The notes beneath the pieces are model-generated. The model did no database searches, was not told where the DNA came from, and saw only the letters and a program-made list of their open reading frames with translations. Of a DNA stretch of 9,263 bases, positions 1 to 7,239 are shown in pieces. The position numbers were made by a program, and so were the translations under genes. Source of the stretch: an uncultured Clostridium sp. (GTDB lineage: Bacteria > Bacillota_A > Clostridia > TANB77 > CAG-508); assembly GCA_946491915.1 (NCBI GenBank), contig CAMLYR010000057.1, forward strand, positions 1-9,263. Direction: 5' to 3'. Numbering within the stretch: position 1 is the stretch's first letter; the number at the start of each line of letters is the position of its first letter.

Positions 1-165
1 TCTTTTTCTAACTTCGAAAGATCCAAATCCAACTAATTGAACTTTATCTCCTTCTTTTAAAGCATTTGTTACAACTTCTACGAATGCATTTACTGCTTCT
101 TCAGCTGCTTTTTTTGTGTCACCTGTTTTTGCAGCTACTGCTGCGATTAATTCAGCTTTGTTCAT
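1..165 (-). CDS. hup: HU family DNA-binding protein (3' part outside window)
   Basis: The first 55 residues of a bacterial HU protein. The start MNKAELIAAVAAKTGDTKK and the later stretch KVQLVGFGSFEVRKR are hallmarks of the family: an N-terminal helical dimerisation part followed by the first beta strands. HU is a small, abundant, dimeric nucleoid protein that bends DNA without much sequence preference. The family is about 90 residues long, so roughly 35, including the DNA-gripping arms, lie before base 1. The start is firm: an AGGAGG ribosome binding site (174-179 on the opposite strand) sits 8 bases before the ATG. The gene follows the spoVB-like flippase on the same strand, an order I associate with the yabM/hup region of Clostridia. 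I found no convincing promoter in the 120 bases between them; a hairpin lies there. Confidence 0.95.
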   Translation of the reverse strand, partial: MNKAELIAAVAAKTGDTKKAAEEAVNAFVEVVTNALKEGDKVQLVGFGSFEVRKR

Positions 166-173
166 TTAAATTA

Positions 174-179
174 CCTCCT
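174..179 (-). promoter_or_regulatory. Ribosome binding site of hup
   Basis: AGGAGG on the minus strand, 8 bases before the HU start codon. It fixes the start and shows strong expected translation. Confidence 0.85.
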
Positions 180-195
180 ATAAGTATAATGTTAT

Positions 196-229
196 GTACT
201 TTTATTGCTTAGAACGGCAATAAATGTAC
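196..229 (-). promoter_or_regulatory. Inverted repeat in the hup leader
   Basis: GTACTTTTATTGC (196-208) faces GCAATAAATGTAC (217-229): 13 bases per arm with one mismatch, and an 8-base loop. It lies between the flippase stop codon and the HU ribosome binding site. No T-run follows on the minus strand, so it does not look like a terminator. It could be an operator, a leader hairpin that stabilises or processes the mRNA, or the fold of a read-through transcript from spoVB. The function is inferred; the repeat itself is plain. Confidence 0.5.
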
Positions 230-285
230 TACTATATAAATTTATTCGCCAAAAATATATAAAATCCTTCTTTTTTTCTGAAAAT

Positions 286-1924
286 TTAATATATTTTTAA
301 CTTTTCTAATATCATACAAATCTTATTTCCGGCAGGTAGCATTTTTATTTCCTGTTTTGAAAATACGTGTAACACAACAACTGCCAATGCATAAATGATG
401 ATTGCAGATATTATTGCTATTATTGTAGCCAAACTTTCTGTAATTATTCCTAAAAGTGAAGAATATATAAAATATGAGCAAATTCCCATAATCAATGTTG
501 CTAGTATTGGTTTTATAACAAATCTTCTAACGCCTAATTTTAATTTAATTGTTCTTTTTAACGCTGTAATAGATATCATAAATGCTACTAAATGACATGC
601 TACTGATGCAATAGCAGCCCCATTAACACCTATGGAAGGTATTGGAACTAAAATTAAATTTAAAATTAATTTTACAATCACACCGGCAACCTAAAGCAAT
701 TGCTGGTACTCTCAATTTTCCATATCCTTGTAAAATAGAGTTAATCGTTTGGTCTAATATCGTAAAAATAATTGTTAATGAACTAATTTGCAACACAAGT
801 GTTCCTGAACTTGCATTTGGATATAACAAATTTAGTATTGGTCCAGCAAATATACACATTCCCACTGTGCATGGAAGTCCAATTAGCATAGACATCAATA
901 ATGTAAATGTTGATTTTTGTTTTATTGATTTATAATCTTTTATTGCCTTAGCTGCTGAAATTGCTGGAACTAATGCCGTCGCAAAAGCAACATTAAATGA
1001 TAATGGTAAACTTGTTAAAGTATCTACCTTTCCTCCTAAAATTCCATATTGTGTAACAGCCATCTCTTCACTCATAAATTGTTTTAGACTTCTTACAACT
1101 GTAAAAGAATCTATATTTTTATTTAATGAAGACATAATGGCAGTTAGTGCAATGGGAATAGATACTAATAAAATCTTTTTTACAATATTTCTAACTCTTT
1201 CATATTTATAATTAACGGTTTCTCTTATTTCTGCAGCAATCTCTTTTCTTCTCGTTTTATAGAATAAATATAAATAACCAAATCCTACAAATGTTGCCAA
1301 TGTTGTCGCTAATGTTGCCCCTCCTGCCATCCATACAGTTGATGTATTAGAAATGATGGCAACAATTTCTACTAATATAATGGTAAGTGTCGTTTTAAAA
1401 ATTTGTTCTAAGGTTTGTGACCTTGCTGTTACCTTTAGATTTTGTCTTCCGTTAAAATATCCTCTCATAACTGATGAAATCGCTACAAAAAATACTGCTG
1501 GCGATAAAGCCACCATTGTCATCTCTGCATCTGGAATTTGTAACCATTGATTAGCAATTAAACCTGCTCCAAAAAATAGCATTAAACTTCCAATTAAACC
1601 AATAACAGCAAATGTTGCAAATGCAATTTTGAAAATTCGATAAGCACCTTTATGGTCCCCTACTGCCACTCTTTCTGATACTAATTTTGATATGGCATTT
1701 GGTACACCTGTTGAAGAAATGGTTAATAATACTGCATAGATTTGATAACTTGCTGAAACAATCCCATTTCCCTGATCTCCAAATCCTTCTCTATTTGTTA
1801 AATATAAATTATATACAAGTCCAAGCAGTTTTATTAGCAATTGTGAAAATATTAATGTAACAACTCCCTGCATAAAAGTTTCTTTTTTCCCTTTAGAAAC
1901 TTTTTTTTCTGTTGTATCTGTCAT
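286..1924 (-). pseudogene. spoVB: SpoVB/YabM-type lipid flippase (MOP superfamily), single-base frameshift
   Basis: A polytopic membrane protein of the MurJ/SpoVB/YabM group of the MOP (MATE-like) superfamily. These proteins flip lipid-linked precursors, in sporulating bacteria often for cell-wall or cortex peptidoglycan. Visible marks are a short charged N-terminus (MTDTTEKKVSKGKKETFMQG), then repeated hydrophobic segments, the STGVPNAISKLVSERVAVG stretch, and FFVAISSVMRGYFNGRQNL. The frame runs clean to VPAIALG and then shifts: dropping one base of the AA at 688-689 restores AGVIVKLILNLILVPIPSIG and a good C-terminus down to 286. The corrected protein is about 545 residues, in the usual 500-550 range. 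AGGAGG lies 6 bases before the ATG. As written, the gene gives a product lacking the last helices; a sequencing error is as likely as a real mutation. It could be named yabM rather than spoVB; the paralogs cannot be told apart here. Confidence 0.85.
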
Positions 1925-2120
1925 TCAACCCCTCCTGTTTAATATATTGTTCTTATTTATCTATCTTTTATATCATTTACTTATGTACAAACTATGATAT
2001 TATTTTTTCTTTTTTATGGCTTCTTTTTTGTTATTTTATATACGTTTCTTTTTAATTGTACGAATTAATTATAAATTTAATTACTAAATTATTCAATACT
2101 TTTGAATTTTTTTCTTAAAA

Positions 2121-2336
2121 CTAAAAAAGTGAGAAAGGTGAGGGAAATCGGGGACGGACTAATTTTTCCCTTTTTAATGTTAAATAAGAAAAAATATAAA
2201 ATATAAAAAAATAGAACAATTTATCTTATACAAAATCGTGTAATGACTTTATATTCTACATTTTTGAAGCACTCATTTTAAAAAAAGGGAAAAATGAGTC
2301 CGTCCCGAAAATCCCTCTTCTTTGTCAATTTTTTAG
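2121..2336. repeat. Palindromic repeat element A (core 2140-2317)
   Basis: The ends face each other as inverted copies: GAGGGAAATCGGGGACGGAC from 2140, and its near-complement ending ATCCCTC at 2317. Each arm continues into TTTTTCCCTTTTT or its complement. Pairing extends outward to CTAAAAAA (2121) and TTTTTTAG (2336). The shared end motif GGGACGGACTCATTTTTCCC (with one change here) also bounds element B. The interior shares TAGAATATAAAGTCATTACA with B in opposite orientation (2238-2258 here). There is no open reading frame inside and no obvious target duplication. It resembles a non-autonomous MITE or REP-like element. Elements of this end type may be moved by an IS200/REP-type Y1 transposase, but that link is inference. 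Confidence 0.75.
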
Positions 2337-2355
2337 ATTTTTTTTGCTAAAATTA

Positions 2356-2384
2356 TTGACATTTTCACATTTTTGTATTAGAAT
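2356..2384 (+). promoter_or_regulatory. SigA promoter of rplM-rpsI
   Basis: A perfect TTGACA (2356-2361), a 17-base spacer and TAGAAT (2379-2384). It sits just downstream of repeat element A and faces the L13 gene. The expected transcript start is near 2391, leaving a leader of about 110 bases. Confidence 0.8.
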
Positions 2385-2390
2385 TATTTA

Positions 2391-2502
2391 GCAATTATAT
2401 ATTTATTTGTTAGTATGATTTAAATATAAAATCTCTCCCCGGTGGTTTTAGATTTAAATTTCATATATAAAAAATTTATAATAATAGGAGGGTATTATCA
2501 TC
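2391..2502 (+). promoter_or_regulatory. rplM leader with candidate autoregulatory hairpin
   Basis: The untranslated leader between the promoter and the L13 start. AAATCT (2429-2434) can pair with AGATTT (2450-2455), closing a loop that holds the only GC-rich stretch of the leader (CTCCCCGGTGG). L13 leaders that bind the protein and regulate the operon are known in Firmicutes, but I cannot match this one to that consensus by eye. AGGAGG lies 11 bases before the ATG. Confidence 0.35.
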
Positions 2503-2940
2503 ATGAATAATACAACATATAGCGCAAAAGCAAATGAAGTAGAAAGTAAATGGTATATTATTGATGCAGCTAACAAACCACTTGGTAGAGTTGCTACAGA
2601 AGCTGCAAAGTTATTAAGAGGAAAACACAAACCAACATATACACCTAATATTGATATGGGTGATCATGTTATTATCCTTAATTGTAAAGATGTTATCTTA
2701 ACAGGTAACAAATTAAATCAAAAAATTTATAGACATCATTCTGGTTATATTGGAGGAATGAAAGAAGTTCCTGCAAAAGTAATGCTTGAAAAAAATCCAG
2801 AAAAAGCTATGACATTAGCTATTAAAGGAATGTTACCACATAACTCTTTAGGTAGAAAAATGGCTAAAAAATTAAGAGTTTATGCTGGTAGTGAGCATGA
2901 AAACCAAGCACAAAAACCAGAAGTATGGGAGGTAAAATAA
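2503..2940 (+). CDS. rplM: 50S ribosomal protein L13
   Basis: L13 of the large ribosomal subunit, an early assembly protein that contacts 23S rRNA. The 145-residue length and the conserved stretches [47 protein letters not shown] and [20 protein letters not shown] identify it with no real alternative. The C-terminus is slightly longer than the minimal L13 ([18 protein letters not shown], the usual 'HPHxAQKPE' end). It is the first gene of a two-gene operon with rpsI, whose ATG starts one base after the L13 stop. Transcription comes from the SigA promoter at 2356-2384. In other bacteria L13 can repress its own operon through the leader; a candidate hairpin is present here. Confidence 0.99.
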   Translation: MNNTTYSAKANEVESKWYIIDAANKPLGRVATEAAKLLRGKHKPTYTPNIDMGDHVIILNCKDVILTGNKLNQKIYRHHSGYIGGMKEVPAKVMLEKNPEKAMTLAIKGMLPHNSLGRKMAKKLRVYAGSEHENQAQKPEVWEVK

Positions 2941-2941
2941 T

Positions 2942-3343
2942 ATGGCTAAAAAAGAAAATGTAGTTTTTTATGGTACAGGTAGAAGAAAATCTTCAGTAGC
3001 AAGAGTTAGACTTGTTGAAGGTAATGGAAAAATCACAATCAATGGCAAAGATATTGATGAATTCTTCGGATTAGAAACTTTAAAAGTTATCGTTAGACAA
3101 CCATTAACAGTTACAAATACAACTTCTAAATATGATGTTATTTGTACTGTGAAAGGTGGAGGATTCACAGGTCAAGCTGGGGCAATTAGACATGGTGTTG
3201 CTAGAGCTTTAAATGAAGCAAATGCAGAATATAGATCAGTTTTAAAATCAAATGGATTCTTAACAAGAGATCCTCGTATGAAAGAAAGAAAGAAATACGG
3301 TCTTAAAAAAGCTCGTAAAGCTCCACAATTCAGCAAGAGATAG
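2942..3343 (+). CDS. rpsI: 30S ribosomal protein S9
   Basis: S9 of the small subunit, whose C-terminal tail reaches the decoding site and touches the P-site tRNA. The 133 residues begin [19 protein letters not shown], continue with [14 protein letters not shown] and [19 protein letters not shown], and end in the invariant basic tail [17 protein letters not shown], so the protein is complete. The start ATG lies one base after the L13 stop, and its ribosome binding site (GGGAGGT) is inside the end of rplM, which implies translational coupling. A strong hairpin terminator follows within 10 bases of the stop codon. Confidence 0.99.
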   Translation: MAKKENVVFYGTGRRKSSVARVRLVEGNGKITINGKDIDEFFGLETLKVIVRQPLTVTNTTSKYDVICTVKGGGFTGQAGAIRHGVARALNEANAEYRSVLKSNGFLTRDPRMKERKKYGLKKARKAPQFSKR

Positions 3344-3352
3344 AAAATATCA

Positions 3353-3386
3353 AACCTCGAAAGTTTCAAACTTCCGAGGTTTTTTG
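3353..3386 (+). terminator. Intrinsic terminator of rplM-rpsI, probably bidirectional
   Basis: AACCTCG (3353-3359) pairs with CGAGGTT (3375-3381), and the stem continues inward through AAGTTT/AAACTT with one mismatch. A run of six T follows on the plus strand. On the minus strand the same hairpin is followed by a weaker T-rich stretch, so it may also end the convergent metallohydrolase transcript. Confidence 0.88.
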
Positions 3387-3412
3387 TTGTTTATTTCTGT
3401 ATTTTCACTCTT

Positions 3413-4165
3413 TTATAAATACAAATCCATATCATCTTCTGCTGCAACAACTTCTATCCCATATTTTTTTGTTAAATCTTTTGCAATTTCTGTTGGATTT
3501 CCGCTTAATATATGTCTATTAAAATGTGTTATTACTAATTTAGTTGGTTGTATTGTTTTTATAAATTCTTCTACTGCTGGTATATCCAAATGTTTTGCTT
3601 TTTCTTTATTATTGATATGATAAGCCACATTCATGATTAATATATCACAATGTTCATAAGATTTTAATAATTCTGGAAAATATTTGGTATCTGTGACAAT
3701 TCCTATTTTATTTCTACTAGTTTTTATTGTAAATCCATAACATTCTACTCCATGGTCATGTGGTATAGATGCTGTAATTTCTAGATTTTTTATTTTATAT
3801 GTTCTATTTGTTTCTATCATTTCTATCTTTTCAGGAAAACTTTCCAAATATGGTTGTAACATTCTATTTTCTATCGCTTGTTTTGGTACTATTACACTTC
3901 CTCTTTTTTCTCTTCCACCATTTGTCATTAATTCTATAAATATATTTAAATCATTGGCATGGTCTATGTGAACATGTGACACGATAATTCCATCAATTCT
4001 TTCCTTGTTACCATACGTATGAATATATTTATAAAATGTATTAATTCCCGGATCAAAAACGATATGTGTATCATCAATATTTATATATAATCCTCCTGCT
4101 GACCTTATGTTTTTAAAAATGATATCTTTATTTCCTGTTGTTCCAAAAAAGTGAATATAGTCCAT
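3413..4165 (-). CDS. Metallo-beta-lactamase-fold hydrolase
   Basis: A stand-alone MBL-fold protein of 250 residues. It has the zinc-binding motif HVHIDH (residues 64-69; HxHxDH), preceded by THIVFDPG (a beta strand ending in Asp-38). Later come further probable metal or phosphate positions: H in SIPHDHGVECYGF, D in IGIVTDTKYFP and H in KLVITHFNRH. The pattern is that of the RNase Z-like/Lactamase_B_2 branch; the substrate cannot be told (nucleic acid, cyclic nucleotide or phosphodiester are all possible). I chose the ATG at 4165: AAGGAG stands 7 bases before it, while the ATG 14 codons upstream has no ribosome binding site. It has its own SigA promoter at 4212-4240 and converges with rpsI. 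No functional link to the sporulation genes is evident. Confidence 0.85.
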   Translation of the reverse strand: MDYIHFFGTTGNKDIIFKNIRSAGGLYINIDDTHIVFDPGINTFYKYIHTYGNKERIDGIIVSHVHIDHANDLNIFIELMTNGGREKRGSVIVPKQAIENRMLQPYLESFPEKIEMIETNRTYKIKNLEITASIPHDHGVECYGFTIKTSRNKIGIVTDTKYFPELLKSYEHCDILIMNVAYHINNKEKAKHLDIPAVEEFIKTIQPTKLVITHFNRHILSGNPTEIAKDLTKKYGIEVVAAEDDMDLYL

Positions 4166-4211
4166 TTGGTTCTCCTTTTTATATTTCTTGTATTGTTCTA
4201 AAATCATTACT

Positions 4212-4240
4212 ATTATACTCTAATTATCCTACATTTTCAA
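4212..4240 (-). promoter_or_regulatory. SigA promoter of the MBL-fold hydrolase
   Basis: Read on the minus strand: TTGAAA (4235-4240), a 17-base spacer and a perfect TATAAT (4212-4217). The -35 box lies just downstream of the sodA stop codon, so the hydrolase is transcribed independently of sodA. Confidence 0.75.
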
Positions 4241-4243
4241 TAT

Positions 4244-4832
4244 TTACCTTTGTTTAAATCTTCTATTTACCATATTCCAATTCGCAATATTCCAAAATGC
4301 TTGGATATACTCTGGTCTTTTCGTATGATATTGTAAATAATAAGAATGTTCCCACATATCTAAAACCAATAATGGTTTGCATCCCCATAACGTCAAATTT
4401 TGATGTTTTTCGCATTGTAAGATTTCTAATTTAGACCATTTAGGAACCCATACTAGTAAACACCAACCGTGAGGCTTCTACTGTTTTACTTGCTTCTGTA
4501 AATTGTTCTTTAAATATTTCATAACTTCCAAAGTCGTTTATGATTTGTTTCATCAGTTCTATATCTGGCTCTGTTGGAATGGCTGGACCCATATTTTCAA
4601 AAAATAGCTCATGTAAAATTGCACCAGATCCATAAAAACTTAAATCTTTTTCTAAACATTTGATATTGGAAAAATCCTTTTTTTCTCTTGCTAATTGCAA
4701 TTTTTCCTCTGTTTTATTTGTATTATCTACATATCCTTTATACAAAATATTGTAATGTAAGTCTAATGTTTCTTTAGAATAATATGGCTCTAAAGCATTT
4801 AACGGATATGGTAATTTAATCATTTTTAACAT
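4244..4832 (-). pseudogene. sodA: Fe/Mn superoxide dismutase, frameshifted and altered in the active site
   Basis: An iron/manganese superoxide dismutase, which turns superoxide into oxygen and hydrogen peroxide. Its N-terminal half (LPYPLNALEPYYSKETLDLH, then ILHELFFENMGP) is in one frame and its C-terminal half (LEILQCEKHQNLTLWG, VLDMWEHSYYLQY, FWNIANWNMV) in another. Removing one base at about 4469 gives the expected join EASGWCLLVWVPKW and a 195-residue protein, the normal size. Metal ligands can be placed at His26, the His of ILHELFF, and the Asp and His of LDMWEHSYY. Other positions deviate from what I know of the family: Leu30 where His is nearly constant, Ala for His in GSGAILH, Phe for Trp in ELFF. 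Together with the frameshift this suggests decay, although a sequencing error could explain the frame. AGGAGG lies 7 bases before the ATG, inside a terminator-like hairpin. Confidence 0.85.
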
Positions 4833-4871
4833 AAAAAAACCTCCTAAAATAGTATATTCTATTTTAAAAGG
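4833..4871 (-). terminator. Terminator-like hairpin that buries the sodA ribosome binding site
   Basis: On the minus strand CCTTTTAAAATAG pairs with CTATTTTAGGAGG: 13 pairs including two G-U, with a 6-base loop. Seven T follow directly, then the sodA ATG. It starts 10 bases after the yunB stop, so it reads as the intrinsic terminator of sipL-yunB. Its 3' arm is also the AGGAGG of sodA. Confidence 0.75.
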
Positions 4872-4881
4872 TTATATACAT

Positions 4882-5580
4882 CTATTCTACAAATTCATAC
4901 ACATCATTTGTACCAATTCCTTCTATATTATAATAGGTATTTGGAACAGTTCCCATAATGACATTTTCCATAATTAATACTTGATTTGTAATATCTTTGG
5001 TAATATCTTTAAATGGTGTGAGGATACTTACTTCACATTTTACTTGTAAATAAATTCTATGAAGAGTTTGATTAATCCCCTGTGCCTCAAATTCACTTCT
5101 TAAATCTGTTTCTACATTTCCTACTGTTGATATCCTTATCTTAATACCAGGTCCTCTTCCTGCTAATAGTTTGATACCTGTAAAACTTCCTAAAGCAATT
5201 TGAATATCTTGCCTTCCCTGCTTATTAATTTCTTCTTGTATTTTGATTGCTACATCAGAAATGATTTCATTAATAGGAATCACATTAGATTTTATCATTG
5301 TCACATTTCCATTTGCATCTTTTTCTACAGTAAATAACTCATCATAACTATGTTCTGTCATGACATTTGTTGCTTGCTCATTTGATATGATTGTGGCTAA
5401 ACTTTTTGCCTCGTTTTCACATAATGTATCAAAAATAGGATTGACAGCATCTAACATGACTTTTGCAGATATGACAATGGCTGTGATAAAAATTGTTATC
5501 ATAGCCAATTTTCTTTTATTCTTTACATTTGTAAATATATTTGGAATGCGTATTTTCGTTCTTGAATAAATTTTAGGCAT
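4882..5580 (-). CDS. yunB: Sporulation protein YunB
   Basis: A 232-residue protein of the YunB family, which is restricted to spore formers and in Bacillus belongs to the mother-cell SigE regulon. A basic N-terminus is followed by one membrane segment at about residues 26-46 (LAMITIFITAIVISAKVMLD), so the rest is probably outside the cytoplasmic face. The family core is clear: IALGSFTGIKLLAGRGPGI, then ISTVGNVETDLRSEFEAQGI and NQTLHRIYLQVKCEVSILTP. The start overlaps the end of sipL by 8 bases (ATGCCTAA), so the two genes are co-transcribed and probably translationally coupled. The biochemical role is not established; loss in Bacillus mainly affects sporulation. The hairpin after the stop is its likely terminator. 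Confidence 0.92.
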   Translation of the reverse strand: MPKIYSRTKIRIPNIFTNVKNKRKLAMITIFITAIVISAKVMLDAVNPIFDTLCENEAKSLATIISNEQATNVMTEHSYDELFTVEKDANGNVTMIKSNVIPINEIISDVAIKIQEEINKQGRQDIQIALGSFTGIKLLAGRGPGIKIRISTVGNVETDLRSEFEAQGINQTLHRIYLQVKCEVSILTPFKDITKDITNQVLIMENVIMGTVPNTYYNIEGIGTNDVYEFVE

Positions 5581-7144
5581 AATTTATCATAGAAGCCTGC
5601 TCGCTACTCATGCCTTTTCTTTTATATCTTGGTATAAATAATTTTTGTCCTGGGAAAATGGTATCTTGATCTTCAATTCCATTCACTCTCGCTATATCAT
5701 CTACTGTACTTCCAAACATTTTCGCTATCTTCCATAAAGAATCATCTTTTTTCACAATATACATGATAATACTATAATCTTGTTCTTCTCTTTCTCCCGT
5801 TGTTTGTACTTCATCAATTGTATTGATATTGACATTTTTGTCCAACATTGTATTCATTTTCATCTGTGCATTTGCTAATACTTCTCCTCCTTCTTGAATG
5901 ATAAAGTCTTGACTGCCAACTTCTATATTTGTACGTATGTTTAAACTGTCTCCATCACTAATATTGTCAAGATTATATTCAAAAGGTATAGTTTCTTTTT
6001 TTATCATGATTTGTAAATCTTCTCCCATTAGCATAAATTTTAATTCTAATTCTCCATTATAGATGATTTTATCTCCCATGATATTTTGCTTTATGATATT
6101 TGGGATAACATCTACATCAATAATATTTCTGCCTTGTAATTCCTCTATTTTTAATCTTTCACTAATATCCTTTGTTTCTGAAATTTCCCTTTTCCCTGCA
6201 ATCGTTCTTACTGTTTTTTTATTAAACTCAATATTTTCAGATGGGCTATATAAATCTTGAATCACATGAATTGTTTTTTCTTCATATGCAGTTGTTGTCA
6301 CGCTGATTTCCATTTCAATATATACAGAATGTTCTTCTACAGAGTTTGGTTTTACAAGGATGTTACGAATTTCATAATTTGTATCACATATATTTCCTTC
6401 ATTGACATCTTGAATATCCACAAATCCAATGATCGGTATTGTCGCCATTGTTTTATTAATTCTATTATCTTCTGTTAAATATATCATTTTGACTTCTGCT
6501 TCTGCTTTTGTCAAAACTTTGTTATAACTAATTTTGATATCTTTATTTACTATTCCGACATTCAATTTTAAGATTTCTACTAAATTATCTATATTATCAA
6601 TAGCAATGTTTTCTTTAGCATATATTTTTGTTTCTCCACTTCCGATTAGTGAGTTAACAGATAATTGCTCTTGTAGCATTTTGATTTCATCTGCATTTTC
6701 TAAACTATTCACAATTGAAATTTCTTCTTTAGAATATACTTCAATGGTTAATTCTATTGTTGCTTTAATAGATATTTTTCGTTCATTAACCACTTTTGCT
6801 TCTATTTCTTTAATATTGGTACATATATTACTTTCCATCTCACTTGTTATATTGGGAATATTAATGACTTCTGATAAATCTAAACTGGTATTAATACCTC
6901 TTGTTCTTTCCTGGCTATCATCTGTCATATACATGATATATGTATCTACATTTCCCTCTATTTTTATTTTCTCATCCATAATTTCTTTTTTATAAATACA
7001 TACTACCCCACTTGTACAAATTATATTTAAAACATCTGGCTTCGCATCTGGTACAATTACATCACCTTCTACAAATATGATTTCTTTTCTCGTTGCTATC
7101 TTTTTATTTACTCTCAAATTTTCTTTTATTGTATTTACAACCAT
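5573..7144 (-). CDS. sipL: SPOCS (DUF3794) and LysM spore coat morphogenetic protein, SipL-like
   Basis: A 523-residue protein with several SPOCS (DUF3794) domains and a C-terminal LysM. The first SPOCS covers about residues 20-115 (FVEGDVIVPDAKPDVLNI). A second is recognisable near 170-260 and a third near 325-415 (ISERLKIEELQGRNIIDVDV). The LysM is at 462-505 (YIVKKDDSLWKIAKMFGST to FPGQKLFIP). This order and length match SipL of C. difficile, which binds the basement-layer ATPase SpoIVA through LysM and is needed for coat assembly around the forespore. The position next to veg and yabG supports orthology. AGGAGG lies 6 bases before the ATG, and a SigE-like promoter is upstream. An 18-residue tail follows the LysM. 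It heads a two-gene unit with yunB. Gene-symbol certainty is less than that of the family. Confidence 0.9.
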   Translation of the reverse strand: MVVNTIKENLRVNKKIATRKEIIFVEGDVIVPDAKPDVLNIICTSGVVCIYKKEIMDEKIKIEGNVDTYIMYMTDDSQERTRGINTSLDLSEVINIPNITSEMESNICTNIKEIEAKVVNERKISIKATIELTIEVYSKEEISIVNSLENADEIKMLQEQLSVNSLIGSGETKIYAKENIAIDNIDNLVEILKLNVGIVNKDIKISYNKVLTKAEAEVKMIYLTEDNRINKTMATIPIIGFVDIQDVNEGNICDTNYEIRNILVKPNSVEEHSVYIEMEISVTTTAYEEKTIHVIQDLYSPSENIEFNKKTVRTIAGKREISETKDISERLKIEELQGRNIIDVDVIPNIIKQNIMGDKIIYNGELELKFMLMGEDLQIMIKKETIPFEYNLDNISDGDSLNIRTNIEVGSQDFIIQEGGEVLANAQMKMNTMLDKNVNINTIDEVQTTGEREEQDYSIIMYIVKKDDSLWKIAKMFGSTVDDIARVNGIEDQDTIFPGQKLFIPRYKRKGMSSEQASMINYA

Positions 7145-7176
7145 GATTTACCTCCTTATCATTTTTCTTTATTTTA

Positions 7177-7206
7177 TATATATGAAGGTAAATCGTAATT
7201 TATAAC
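7177..7206 (-). promoter_or_regulatory. Candidate SigE promoter of sipL
   Basis: On the minus strand GTTATAAA (7199-7206), 14 bases, then CATATATA (7177-7184). This resembles the SigE pattern (ATA-type -35, 14-base spacer, CATA-type -10) and fits the mother-cell expression of sipL in related species. In such AT-rich DNA chance matches are common. Confidence 0.45.
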
Positions 7207-7239
7207 ATTTTAAACAAAACAAATCTCACTTTCTAAATC

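Noticed and set aside
623..700. Programmed ribosomal frameshift in the flippase or sodA
   Set aside because: No slippery heptamer stands at either junction, and neither family is known to use recoding; mutation or sequence error is simpler.
642..935. Plus-strand open frame of 97 codons, and shorter ones at 395-595 and 1353-1550
   Set aside because: All are antisense to the flippase gene; no domain or ribosome binding site supports them.
4885..4960. A separate sodA promoter inside the end of yunB
   Set aside because: Several TATAAT-like boxes exist but none has a fitting -35 at 16-18 bases.
6534..6995. A 153-codon open frame on the plus strand
   Set aside because: It lies antisense within sipL, has a hydrophobic low-complexity translation and no ribosome binding site; it is a shadow of the real gene.
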